From Streptomyces beigongshangae (GTDB lineage Bacteria > Actinomycetota > Actinomycetes > Streptomycetales > Streptomycetaceae): a stretch of 64,000 nucleotides of DNA. The notes under the pieces were generated by a model, which worked only from the letters and a program-made list of their open reading frames with translations, had not been told where the DNA came from and searched no databases. The position numbers and the translations under genes were made by a program. The DNA lies in NCBI RefSeq assembly GCF_019710745.1, contig NZ_JAHKJW010000024.1, forward strand, positions 35,566 through 99,565, given 5' to 3'. Below, in pieces: positions 25,597 to 32,599 of this stretch. Every line of letters starts with the position of its first letter. The stretch's first letter is position 1.

Positions 25597-26525
25597 TGGT
25601 GAACCCGCCCCTGAGAGGCATCGTCTCCTACCCCGTCACTCCCTTCGACACGGCCACCGGCGGAGTCGACCTCGCCGCCCTGGCCCGGCTCACCGAAGAC
25701 CTGGTGGCCGCGGGCAGCCACGCCGTCGCCCCGCTGGGCAGCACCGGTGAGGCCGCGTACCTGCGCGAGGTGGAATGGGACGCCGTCTGCGAGACCACGG
25801 TGCAGACCGTCGCGAAGAGGGTTCCCACCCTGGTGGGTGTCTCGCACTGGAGCACGGAGGGCGCGGTGCGCCGGGCCCGGGTGGCCGCGCGCAACGGGGC
25901 CACCGCGATCATGGTGCTCCCGCAGGTGTACTGGAAGCTGACGGACACGGAACTGGAGCGGCACTACGCCGCGGTGGCGGCCGCCACCGACCTTCCGATG
26001 ATGCTCTACAACAACCCCGGCACCAGCGGTGTCGACCTGCTGCCGAAGACCGTGGCCGCGCTCGCGCGCAGAATACCGAACCTCACCATGGTCAAGGAGA
26101 GCTCCGGCGACGTCGCCCGCTTCCGCGCCATCCGTGAACTGTCCGACGGGGCGCTGTCCGTCTACAACGGGAACAATCCGGTCGCGCTGGAAGCCTTCCG
26201 CTCCGGCGCCGTCGGCTGGTGCACCGCCTCGCCCTGTCTGGTGCCGCAGTGGGCCCTGGCGCTGTACGACGCGGCGACCGGCGGGGACGACGAACGGGCC
26301 GACGCCGTCCTCGCGGAGCTGCTGCCGTTCCTGCGGTTCATCGTCGGCGAGGGCCTGCCGAGGGCCGTCAAGGCGGGCCTGCGGCTCCAGGGCCGTGGGG
26401 CCGGTGACCCGCGCATGCCGTTGCTGCCCCTGCCGGACCGGGAGACAGGGCGGCTCCGGGAGATGCTGGGGCACCTGGCGCGGCACCCGCTCGTGGACGG
26501 TACGGCGGCGGACTCCACCCCCTGA
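25596..26525 (+). CDS. Dihydrodipicolinate synthase family (DapA/NanA-like) lyase
   Basis: A 309-residue TIM-barrel class I aldolase. The Schiff-base Lys is K167 in MVKESSGD, the general-acid Tyr is Y138 in LYNNPGTSG, and the carboxylate loop is GSTGEAAYL at 48-56. The active site is therefore complete, but true DapA function is less likely because the gene sits in a catabolic operon with a class II aldolase rather than with lysine genes. A keto-acid or sugar-acid aldolase/dehydratase is inferred. The ATG overlaps the upstream stop by one base. Confidence 0.88.
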   Translation: MVNPPLRGIVSYPVTPFDTATGGVDLAALARLTEDLVAAGSHAVAPLGSTGEAAYLREVEWDAVCETTVQTVAKRVPTLVGVSHWSTEGAVRRARVAARNGATAIMVLPQVYWKLTDTELERHYAAVAAATDLPMMLYNNPGTSGVDLLPKTVAALARRIPNLTMVKESSGDVARFRAIRELSDGALSVYNGNNPVALEAFRSGAVGWCTASPCLVPQWALALYDAATGGDDERADAVLAELLPFLRFIVGEGLPRAVKAGLRLQGRGAGDPRMPLLPLPDRETGRLREMLGHLARHPLVDGTAADSTP

Positions 26526-26584
26526 GACCCGCCCTTCGCGCACTCCGTTCGCGAGGAACCCGGACCAGGGACCGGCAGTCGCCA

Positions 26585-26648
26585 CCCATGAGCCCATGAG
26601 CCCATGAGCCCATGAGCCCATGAGCCCATGAGCCCATGAGCCCATGAG
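26585..26648. repeat. Eight perfect tandem copies of an 8-bp unit
   Basis: CCCATGAG is repeated exactly eight times. It lies 59 bp after the DapA-like stop and about 60 bp before the promoter of the XRE-cupin gene. Each unit carries an ATG, with the frame changing from copy to copy. It is prone to slippage and could vary between isolates. Confidence 0.95.
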
Positions 26649-26707
26649 CGGTCATGGTCCCTCCCGTGGGTGGCTCCGCCCCGCCGCGGCGTCCTGAAGC
26701 ACCCCCT

Positions 26708-26743
26708 GGGAAACGTGGTTTATGATAGGAAACCGTGTTTCCC
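26708..26743 (+). promoter_or_regulatory. Nested palindrome over the XRE-cupin promoter
   Basis: Outer arms GGGAAAC (26708-26714) and GTTTCCC (26737-26743) and inner arms GGTTT (26717-26721) and AAACC (26730-26734) share the same centre at 26725.5. A -10 box TATGAT (26721-26726) lies at that centre. It is the likely autoregulatory operator of the gene starting at 26805. Confidence 0.7.
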
Positions 26744-26804
26744 GCGCGGAAGCGGCCCCGCCGGCCGGGGTCCGGCCGCAGGGCTGCTGAGGGGAGAGCC
26801 GGCA

Positions 26805-27386
26805 GTGATCAACCGTGTACGGCAGCTGCGCAAGGAACGGCTCATGACGCTGGAGGCGCTGGCCGAGCGTTCCGGTGTCACCAAGAGCTACCTCTCGAAG
26901 GTCGAGCGCGGTCGCAGTGTCCCCTCGATCGCCGTCTGCGCCTCACTGGCCAAAGCTCTGCACGTCCCGCTGGACAGTCTCTTCGCCGATGCCCAGGAAC
27001 TCGACGACGTGACGGTCACCCGGGCGGGGGAGCGGCAGGAGCTGACCTCCAGTGAGGAACCCGGTACCCGTTACGAGGGGATAGCGCTCCAGGCCGGCAC
27101 CAAGAGCATGGCCCCCTTCATGCTCCACCCCCCGCACGACGCCGACCACGTGCCGTTCCGTGACCACCCCGGCGAAGAATTCGTCTTCGTCCACGAGGGG
27201 CGGGTCGAACTCGTCCTGCCCTCGCACGCCATCACCCTCGAACCGGGGGACTCCGCCTACTTCAAGGGCACCACACCCCACAAGGTCCGCTCGCTCGGCA
27301 CCCGGCGGGCGGCCCTCCTCCTCCTCGTGACCGGCGATCCCGCCGGTCCGGACGCCCCCCAGGTGCCGCACTCCCGCCTGCCCTGA
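26805..27386 (+). CDS. XRE-family regulator with cupin domain
   Basis: A 193-residue regulator. The Cro/C1-type helix-turn-helix (VRQLRKERLMTLEALAERSGVTKSYLSKVERGRSVPS) occupies residues 4-45, and a cupin_2 sensor domain (HPGEEFVFVHEGRVELVL, then ITLEPGDSAYFKGTTPHKV) follows at ~110-175. The class senses small metabolites and often controls neighbouring catabolic genes, so the class II aldolase/DapA operon just upstream is the prime candidate. GTG 26805 has GAGGGGAGA upstream. A nested palindrome covers its promoter. Confidence 0.9.
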   Translation: MINRVRQLRKERLMTLEALAERSGVTKSYLSKVERGRSVPSIAVCASLAKALHVPLDSLFADAQELDDVTVTRAGERQELTSSEEPGTRYEGIALQAGTKSMAPFMLHPPHDADHVPFRDHPGEEFVFVHEGRVELVLPSHAITLEPGDSAYFKGTTPHKVRSLGTRRAALLLLVTGDPAGPDAPQVPHSRLP

Positions 27387-27411
27387 CCCCGGTCCCGCCC
27401 CGGACGCGGGT

Positions 27412-28008
27412 TCAGGGGGCCAGGTGGTCGGGGCACTCCAGGCGCAGTTCGGCATCGCCGAAGGCGTTGTCGACGAACGCGCAGTGGTGCGGTTTGTCGC
27501 TGTCCGGGTGGACCCGGGGGCGGAAGTGGGAGCACGTCAGGCACATACGGGTGACCGGGACGGCCCGCTGGTCCTGCAGTGACCTGATCATGCTGCTCAT
27601 GCCGCGCAGCATGGCCGCGAGGTCTTCCTGTCCGAGGGCCGACATGGCTTCGGTGAACTCCGCGGGCAGCCGGGCGAGACGCTCGGCCTCCGCCCCGCCG
27701 GCCTGTGTGAGGGTCAGTGACACGGCGCGCGCGTCGGACACGTCGCGCCGCCGCTCGACGAGCCCTTTGGCGGTGAGGGTCTTCACCGCGTCGCTGATCG
27801 TCGGAGGGGTCGACGCGAGCGAGACGGCCAGCTCGCTGAGCCGGCGGGGCCGGGGATCCCCGGCCAGCAGCACGATGATGTCCGCCTGCAGCGGGGAGAG
27901 GCGGTGGGGCCCCGTGTTGCGGTAGCTGCTGATGCGCAGCGCCTGCCCGAGGCGCGTGATGCCCACCATCAGCTGCTCGTGGGGCGGTGTGCCCGGCACG
28001 TCTTTCAT
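27412..28008 (-). CDS. MarR family transcriptional regulator
   Basis: A 198-residue MarR-type winged-helix protein. The DNA-binding part spans RLSPLQADIIVLLAGDPRPRRLSELAVSLASTPPTISDAV plus the wing RRRDVSDARAVSLTLT. The C-terminal 45 residues hold cysteines in MCLTCSHFRP, HHCAFVD and LECPDH, a potential zinc or redox-sensing module beyond the normal MarR fold. ATG 28008 with GGGGAG upstream is the start; ATG 28041 lacks a signal. It is divergent from the carboxymuconolactone-decarboxylase gene across three TTGGCA palindromes. Confidence 0.87.
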   Translation of the reverse strand: MKDVPGTPPHEQLMVGITRLGQALRISSYRNTGPHRLSPLQADIIVLLAGDPRPRRLSELAVSLASTPPTISDAVKTLTAKGLVERRRDVSDARAVSLTLTQAGGAEAERLARLPAEFTEAMSALGQEDLAAMLRGMSSMIRSLQDQRAVPVTRMCLTCSHFRPRVHPDSDKPHHCAFVDNAFGDAELRLECPDHLAP

Positions 28009-28043
28009 GACACTCCCCGATGACGAGTTCGTACTTGCCATAG

Positions 28044-28094
28044 TAGGCACTGCCAAGTTATGTTGGCAGTGCCAAACAACATTGGCACTGCCAA
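28044..28094. promoter_or_regulatory. Three evenly spaced MarR-type operators
   Basis: TAGGCACTGCCAA (28044-28056), TTGGCAGTGCCAA (28063-28075) and TTGGCACTGCCAA (28082-28094) start exactly 19 bp apart. The last two are perfect odd-length palindromes. A degenerate fourth TTGG begins at 28101, again 19 bp on. They lie between the divergent MarR and AhpD-like genes and are the likely cooperative operator of the MarR protein. Confidence 0.85.
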
Positions 28095-28134
28095 GCAATA
28101 TTGGTGCGAAGAACCTTCCAGAGAGGACCCGTCC

Positions 28135-28677
28135 ATGTCCCGCCTTTCCGCCGTCGACCCGGCGACCGCTGAGCCCACGGCCAAGTCACTGCTGAACAAG
28201 GTCGAGCGCGCGCTCGGCACGACACCGAACATGATGCGTGCCATGGCCGTGTCGCCCGCCGTCCTCGACGCCTACCTCTCCCAGAGCGGCGCCCTCTCCA
28301 AGGGCGCCCTGCCCGCGGCCGTCCGTGAGCAGATCGCCCTCGTCGCCGCGGTGGAGAACTCCTGCGAGTACTGCTACGCCGCCCACCACGTCCTCGGCGA
28401 GCGCGCCGGCGTGAGCGGCGACGACCTCAAGACCGCCGGACAGGGCCAGGCGGCCGACCACAAGACGCAGGCCGCCCTGAAGTTCGCCAAGGCCGTCATC
28501 GAGACCCGCGGCTTCGTCTCCGACCAGGACCTCGAAGAGGTCCGTGCCGCAGGTCACGGCGACGGCGAGATCGGCGAGATCGTCGCCAACGTCGCGCTGA
28601 ACGTCTTCACCAACTACTTCAACTCCGTGGCCCGCACGGACGTCGACTTCCCCGTCGTCGCCCTGCCCGGCAAGTAG
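28135..28677 (+). CDS. Carboxymuconolactone decarboxylase (AhpD-like) family protein
   Basis: A 180-residue AhpD-fold protein with the peroxidase-type motif CEYCYAAHHVLG near residue 80: two cysteines and a following His as a proton relay. It probably acts in thiol-dependent peroxide or alkylhydroperoxide reduction rather than in aromatic degradation. ATG 28135 has GAGAGGA upstream. It is divergent from a cysteine-rich MarR protein and preceded by its operator array, which fits oxidant-induced derepression. A strong hairpin follows. Confidence 0.9.
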   Translation: MSRLSAVDPATAEPTAKSLLNKVERALGTTPNMMRAMAVSPAVLDAYLSQSGALSKGALPAAVREQIALVAAVENSCEYCYAAHHVLGERAGVSGDDLKTAGQGQAADHKTQAALKFAKAVIETRGFVSDQDLEEVRAAGHGDGEIGEIVANVALNVFTNYFNSVARTDVDFPVVALPGK

Positions 28678-28704
28678 CCCCGGGCGGTCCCGGCGGCCCG
28701 TGGC

Positions 28705-28744
28705 CCGTCCCGGGGGTGCGTACCCCACCGTGCCCCCGGGACGG
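28705..28744 (+). terminator. Hairpin after AhpD-like gene
   Basis: A 12-bp perfect stem (CCGTCCCGGGGG and CCCCCGGGACGG) with a 16-nt loop lies 28 bp after the stop codon. Confidence 0.78.
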
Positions 28745-28843
28745 CCCGTCGGCCGGCACACGGCTGCGGAGCGTGCCGCGGGGACACCCTCCCCGTGCCT
28801 GCCGCCCACCACGGCCGCACCGGCACGGTGCGGACCCCGACCC

Positions 28844-28885
28844 GCCGCACGCCGCACGCCGGACGCCGGACGACGGACGACGGAC
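28844..28885 (+). repeat. Six degenerate 7-bp units before a start codon
   Basis: Heptamers GCCGCAC, GCCGCAC, GCCGGAC, GCCGGAC, GACGGAC and GACGGAC lie head to tail in three identical pairs, each pair differing from the next by one base. The array ends 15 bp before ATG 28901, so its length sets the promoter-to-ribosome-site spacing. Confidence 0.85.
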
Positions 28886-28900
28886 GAACGAGAGGACCAG

Positions 28901-29213
28901 ATGCCGGAATTACCGCAACGCGCGGCCCGCGATGTCATCAACGACGGCTACCGGGCCGACGCGCTGCGCCGGGAGACAGCCGCCGGCCTCACGGACGCCT
29001 CCCGGCTGAACGAAGGACTCGGCACCGTCGTCGTGGCCCGCCGCGCGGACCCCTCGCAGCTGCCACGCGTCGTCCAGTGCGGTCCTGGTCGGCCTGCTGA
29101 CGGCGGCCGGTTACGACTGCCGGGTGGAGAGCGTGCCGGCGCTGCGCGGCACCGGATACCGCAACGTGTACGCGATCCGGCGGGACGACCCCGTGGAACC
29201 GTCCGACGGATGA
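28901..29213 (+). pseudogene. Small gene split by an apparent +1 frameshift
   Basis: Reading begins at ATG 28901 (AGAGG upstream) with MPELPQRAARDVINDGYRADALRR, then LNEGLGTVVVARRADPSQL. Near 29058-29085 the coding pattern moves to the +1 frame, which continues as AVLVGLLTAAGYDCRVESV, then GTGYRNVYAIRRDD and a TGA at 29211-29213. Together they would make a protein of about 104 residues. Codon third positions stay GC-rich on both sides of the switch. The family is not recognised. A sequencing error, a true mutation or recoding cannot be separated here. It precedes the dehydrogenase gene by 41 bp and may share its transcript. Confidence 0.55.
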
Positions 29214-29254
29214 CCTCCCGTGTGCGGCCGTCAGCCACGAGACAAGGAGAAGGC

Positions 29255-30175
29255 ATGTCCGACACATGGGTGGCCTTCATGGGCCTCGGCACCATGGGCC
29301 GTCCGATGGCGGAGCGGCTCGTCGCCGCGGGGTACCGCCTGGCGGTGTACGACCCGCTGCCCGAGGCGCTGGACGCCCTCGCGGCCGTGGGCGCGCAGGC
29401 CGCCCCGTCCGCCCGGAAGGCGGTGACCGGCGCCCGGGTGGTGATCACGATGCTGCCGGACGGTCCGCACGTCCGGGAGGCCCTCACCGGCCCCGAAGGC
29501 GTTCTGCAGGAGATGTCCCCCGGCAGCACCCTGATCGACATGAGCACCATCGACCCGCCGACCAGCAAGGAGCTGGCCGGTCTGGCCCGGCGGCACGGTG
29601 TGCGCATGCTGGACGCCCCGGTGAGCGGTTCCAGCGCCGGAGCCGTGGACGGCACCCTCACGGTGATGGTGGGCGGCGACGCCGGTGTCCTGGCCGAACT
29701 CCGGCCGCTGCTCTCGGTGCTGGGACGGAACGTCGTGCACTGCGGCGACCACGGCGCGGGAGTGTCCGTGAAGCTGGCCAACCAGATCGTCGCGGGTACC
29801 TCGATGGTGGCCGTCGCCGAGAGCTACGCGCTGGCCCAGAGCCTCGGCATCGACCCCAGGCTGCTCTTCGACGTCGTGTCGGCGAGCTCCGGCGACTGCT
29901 GGGCGCTGCGCACCCGGCCGCCGGTACCGGGGGTCCTGGGGACCAGCCCCGCGGACGACGGCTTCCGTCCCGGCTTCAGGGGCGCGCTGATGCGCAAGGA
30001 CCTCGACCTCGCACTCGCCACGGCCGAGGCGCACGCGGTGAACCTGCCGGTCACCTCCCGGGCCCGGGAGCTGTACGCGCAGCTGACCGGGAAAGGGCTG
30101 GACGACCGGGACTTCTCGGCGGTCTTCACCCTGCTCGCCGGGGAAGGGCCCGGGACACGGCCGCCGCGCCGCTGA
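29255..30175 (+). CDS. NAD(P)-dependent 3-hydroxyisobutyrate-dehydrogenase-like protein
   Basis: A 306-residue beta-hydroxyacid dehydrogenase. The Rossmann loop FMGLGTMGRPMAERL is at residues 8-22, DAPVSGSSAGAVDGTL near 120 is the substrate loop, and the catalytic Lys is K173 in SVKLANQ. It oxidises a short beta-hydroxy acid such as 3-hydroxyisobutyrate, tartronate semialdehyde or a relative. ATG 29255 follows AAGGAGAAGG. Being near the aldolase/DapA operon, it could belong to the same sugar-acid pathway, but an independent promoter is likely. Confidence 0.9.
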   Translation: MSDTWVAFMGLGTMGRPMAERLVAAGYRLAVYDPLPEALDALAAVGAQAAPSARKAVTGARVVITMLPDGPHVREALTGPEGVLQEMSPGSTLIDMSTIDPPTSKELAGLARRHGVRMLDAPVSGSSAGAVDGTLTVMVGGDAGVLAELRPLLSVLGRNVVHCGDHGAGVSVKLANQIVAGTSMVAVAESYALAQSLGIDPRLLFDVVSASSGDCWALRTRPPVPGVLGTSPADDGFRPGFRGALMRKDLDLALATAEAHAVNLPVTSRARELYAQLTGKGLDDRDFSAVFTLLAGEGPGTRPPRR

Positions 30176-30205
30176 CCACATCGATCACGGGCATCGGGAC
30201 CGTAC

Positions 30206-30222
30206 CCGGGGCCGGGCCCCGG
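30206..30222. terminator. Short hairpin between convergent genes
   Basis: CCGGGGC and GCCCCGG (7 bp) around a 3-nt loop lie between the convergent dehydrogenase and Ppx/GppA genes. It is a weak terminator candidate. Confidence 0.4.
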
Positions 30223-30240
30223 TGGGACGAACAGCCCCCG

Positions 30241-31302
30241 TCAGCCCGGGTGCTGCACCGAGGCCGCGGTGGCGGCCACGGGCGTCTCCTCGCTCCCGCG
30301 CAGAGGGCGGAGCATCAGCGGCGTCGCGCCCTCCGCGGTCTCCGTGACGTCCGCGGTCTGCCGGCCGTACACGTCCCACCAGTCGGAGCTGCCGTCCTCG
30401 ATGCAGCGCAGCAGCACCCCTTCGCGCAGCGCCCAGGGGCAGATGGTCACCTCGTCGATGCCCATCAGCTTCATCGTCGTGTGCGCGACGACCGCTCCGG
30501 CCAGCGACTGGCCGGAGCGCGCGAGGGAGATCCCCGGCAGGAGGGCACGTTCGGCGGCCGGCAGCACCGCGAGCTGCTGCACGGCCCTGCCGAGGTCGGA
30601 ACGGGTCATGCTGCGGGGCGTGAAGGGCCCGAAGCGGCCGGGGGGCGCCCCGCAGAGCCGGCCCAGCTGCTGGAACGTCCGGGAGGTGACGACCGCAGTC
30701 CGGGGGGCCTCCCACCGGATGCGGGCCGCGACGTCGCGCAGCTGGTGGCGTACGTGCCGACGCAGCAGTTTGGTCCGGTGCGGCGACGGCGGGTCCTGGC
30801 CGCGGAAGAACTCGCGGGTCAGCCGGTTGGCGCCCAGCGGCAGTGAGATCGCGAAGTCGGGCAGCCGGCTCCGGCCGAAGGCCACCTCCAGCGTGCCGCC
30901 CCCGATGTCGAGCAGGGCCAGTGGCCCCGCGCGCCAGCCCATCCAGCGACGGGCGGCCAGGAAGGTCAGTTCGGCCTCCACCTCGCCGGGCAGCACGTGC
31001 AGGGGCACTCCGGCCTCCGCGGCGACCCGTCCGAGGACCTCCTGGCGGTTCGGCGCGTCCCGCACGATCGCGGTGGCGAAGGCGAAGGGCCGGGGCACCC
31101 CCCAGCGCCGCCCTTCGGCGCGGACGTCCCGCACCGCCTCCACCAGGCGGTCCACCTGCTCGGACGGCAGCCGGCCGCCCGGTTCCACATGGGCGGAGAG
31201 CCGCAGGGGACGCTTGGCGGTGTGCACGGGAAGCGGAACCGCCCCGTCCGTCTCCGCGATCACGAGTCGCACCGTGTTCGAGCCGACGTCGAGGACACCC
31301 AT
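30241..31302 (-). CDS. Ppx/GppA phosphatase family protein
   Basis: A 353-residue ASKHA-fold phosphatase related to exopolyphosphatase and guanosine pentaphosphatase. Motifs are LDVGSNTVRLVIAE at the start, FATAIVRDAPNRQEVL, ALLDIGGGTLEVAFG near 145 and PLGANRLTREF. Members hydrolyse polyphosphate or pppGpp. Two ATGs compete: 31302 has GGAGG eight bases upstream and is preferred, while 31308 is only two bases from it. It is a single gene, convergent with the dehydrogenase. Confidence 0.9.
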   Translation of the reverse strand: MGVLDVGSNTVRLVIAETDGAVPLPVHTAKRPLRLSAHVEPGGRLPSEQVDRLVEAVRDVRAEGRRWGVPRPFAFATAIVRDAPNRQEVLGRVAAEAGVPLHVLPGEVEAELTFLAARRWMGWRAGPLALLDIGGGTLEVAFGRSRLPDFAISLPLGANRLTREFFRGQDPPSPHRTKLLRRHVRHQLRDVAARIRWEAPRTAVVTSRTFQQLGRLCGAPPGRFGPFTPRSMTRSDLGRAVQQLAVLPAAERALLPGISLARSGQSLAGAVVAHTTMKLMGIDEVTICPWALREGVLLRCIEDGSSDWWDVYGRQTADVTETAEGATPLMLRPLRGSEETPVAATAASVQHPG

Positions 31303-31423
31303 TCGCATCCCCTCCCCGTACCCTCCGCCGCCCCCGGCACACCACCCGAATGGGTTTGGCGGTACATGTGTGGGAAACCCTTTGTGGCCCGTTTGCGCCA
31401 TTCTGCGGGGGTACTCATATGTC

Positions 31424-31807
31424 ATGGAGAGCTTCGGCAGGGCCGTAGTGATCCCGCACGAAGTCGTGGCCGGCCCGGAACCCTTCGTCGTGGGACCCCT
31501 CGTGGTGGGACTTCTGGTCGCGGCGGTACTGGTCACGGCGGTGTGGTGGGGCATCCGCGTGCGCGGCCGGGAGCCCTGCCCGCCGCGACCCGAGGAGCAG
31601 CCCCGGCTCCCCGAGACCGGCGCGGTCCGCGAGATCAGGGAGGCGCGCGAACCGGACGAGATGCCGCACGACGGCAGCGTCCTCACCACGCACGAGCTGC
31701 GGTCGCCGGGCAACATGTCCACACGGCGCGCCAGGGACCAGAAGCGGCGCCGGTGGAACCAGAACAGCGGTGGCGGGTTCGACAGCGGCGGCCTGGGCCA
31801 CCACTGA
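31424..31807 (+). CDS. DUF6479-like single-pass membrane protein
   Basis: A 127-residue protein with one N-terminal transmembrane helix (PFVVGPLVVGLLVAAVLVTAVWWGI, residues ~21-45) followed by a charged, proline- and arginine-rich cytosolic tail (REIREAREPDEMPHDG, then RRARDQKRRRWNQ). I recall this layout as streptomycete DUF6479; function is unknown. ATG 31424 has no strong ribosome site. It is divergent from Ppx/GppA. Confidence 0.7.
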   Translation: MESFGRAVVIPHEVVAGPEPFVVGPLVVGLLVAAVLVTAVWWGIRVRGREPCPPRPEEQPRLPETGAVREIREAREPDEMPHDGSVLTTHELRSPGNMSTRRARDQKRRRWNQNSGGGFDSGGLGHH

Positions 31808-31857
31808 GGCGCCGGGGCCGGCCGCGGGCCCCGGCGCGGTGCGTGCGAATCCGAGGA

Positions 31858-32478
31858 TCAGAGACGTGCCGTCTCGGCCGTGCGGATCTGCGCCGACATG
31901 TTCCGCTCCATCATCCGCAGCGCCGCGTCCGCGAGGTCGTCGTGGATGTGGGCGACCGCGTCCGAGGGGATCGTCACCTCCAGGTGCCGGATGTGGGCGT
32001 CGAGCGCGGAGTACAGCACGCACTGCTCGGTCAGCTGGCCGCACAGCACGACGTGGCCGACACCGAGCTGGCTCAGCAGATAGTGCAGCGGTGTCTCGAA
32101 GAAGATCGAGTGACGTGCCTTCACGACGAACAGCGACCTGTCGTCGGGGCGTATCGGTTCGACGAGATCCGCGTGGGGCCCCGCGAGCGCGGTCTCCAGC
32201 ATCTCCCCGTGGTGCGAACGCCACTCGCCGAAGTTGTCGTTGACGTAGATCACCGGCACGTCCCGTTCGCGGGCCCGCTCCAGCAGGCGTACGACCGCGG
32301 GCACCGCCTTGCGCGCCGCCGGGAGCAGGTGCTCGGCGTCCTCGTGGTCGTACGTGCTGATCATGTCGATGACGATGAGCGCGGTCCTCTCCGCCCCGTC
32401 CGTCGTTTCGGTCCGGTCGGTCCGGTCGGTCCGGTTCATCTGCCCTGTCTGATGCGTCTGGGATTCAGGCTTGTCCAT
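31858..32478 (-). CDS. Isochorismatase-family cysteine hydrolase
   Basis: A 206-residue hydrolase. The catalytic triad is visible as Asp in ALIVIDMI (residue ~38), Lys in FVVKARHSIF and Cys in GQLTEQCVLYSALDA, with the cis-peptide region VVLCGQ. The family includes nicotinamidases, isochorismatases and N-carbamoyl hydrolases; which applies here is unclear. The first ~30 residues contain a DRT tripeptide repeat encoded by a small 9-bp DNA repeat. Start ATG 32478 has only a weak site. It is divergent from the F420-type oxidoreductase. Confidence 0.9.
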   Translation of the reverse strand: MDKPESQTHQTGQMNRTDRTDRTETTDGAERTALIVIDMISTYDHEDAEHLLPAARKAVPAVVRLLERARERDVPVIYVNDNFGEWRSHHGEMLETALAGPHADLVEPIRPDDRSLFVVKARHSIFFETPLHYLLSQLGVGHVVLCGQLTEQCVLYSALDAHIRHLEVTIPSDAVAHIHDDLADAALRMMERNMSAQIRTAETARL

Positions 32479-32599
32479 GGTTTCCGTGATTCCGCTCGGT
32501 GGGGGTGGAAGCGGGTGACTGGATCGTCTGTGTACGGGCACTCGGGTGCCGCTCGCGGGAAGGACGTTTCGGGTACCCCCGACAGGCTATGAGGAACAT

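Noticed and set aside
26585..26648. CRISPR-like array
   Set aside because: Units are 8 bp with no spacers, and no cas genes are present; a simple tandem repeat.
26162..26655. Minus-strand frames with repeated MGSWAHGL peptide
   Set aside because: The peptide is just the translation of the 8-bp DNA repeat; it is antisense to the DapA-like gene and has no ribosome site.
28901..29213. Programmed +1 frameshift
   Set aside because: No slippery site or pseudoknot typical of +1 recoding was recognised near the switch; mutation or sequence error is simpler.
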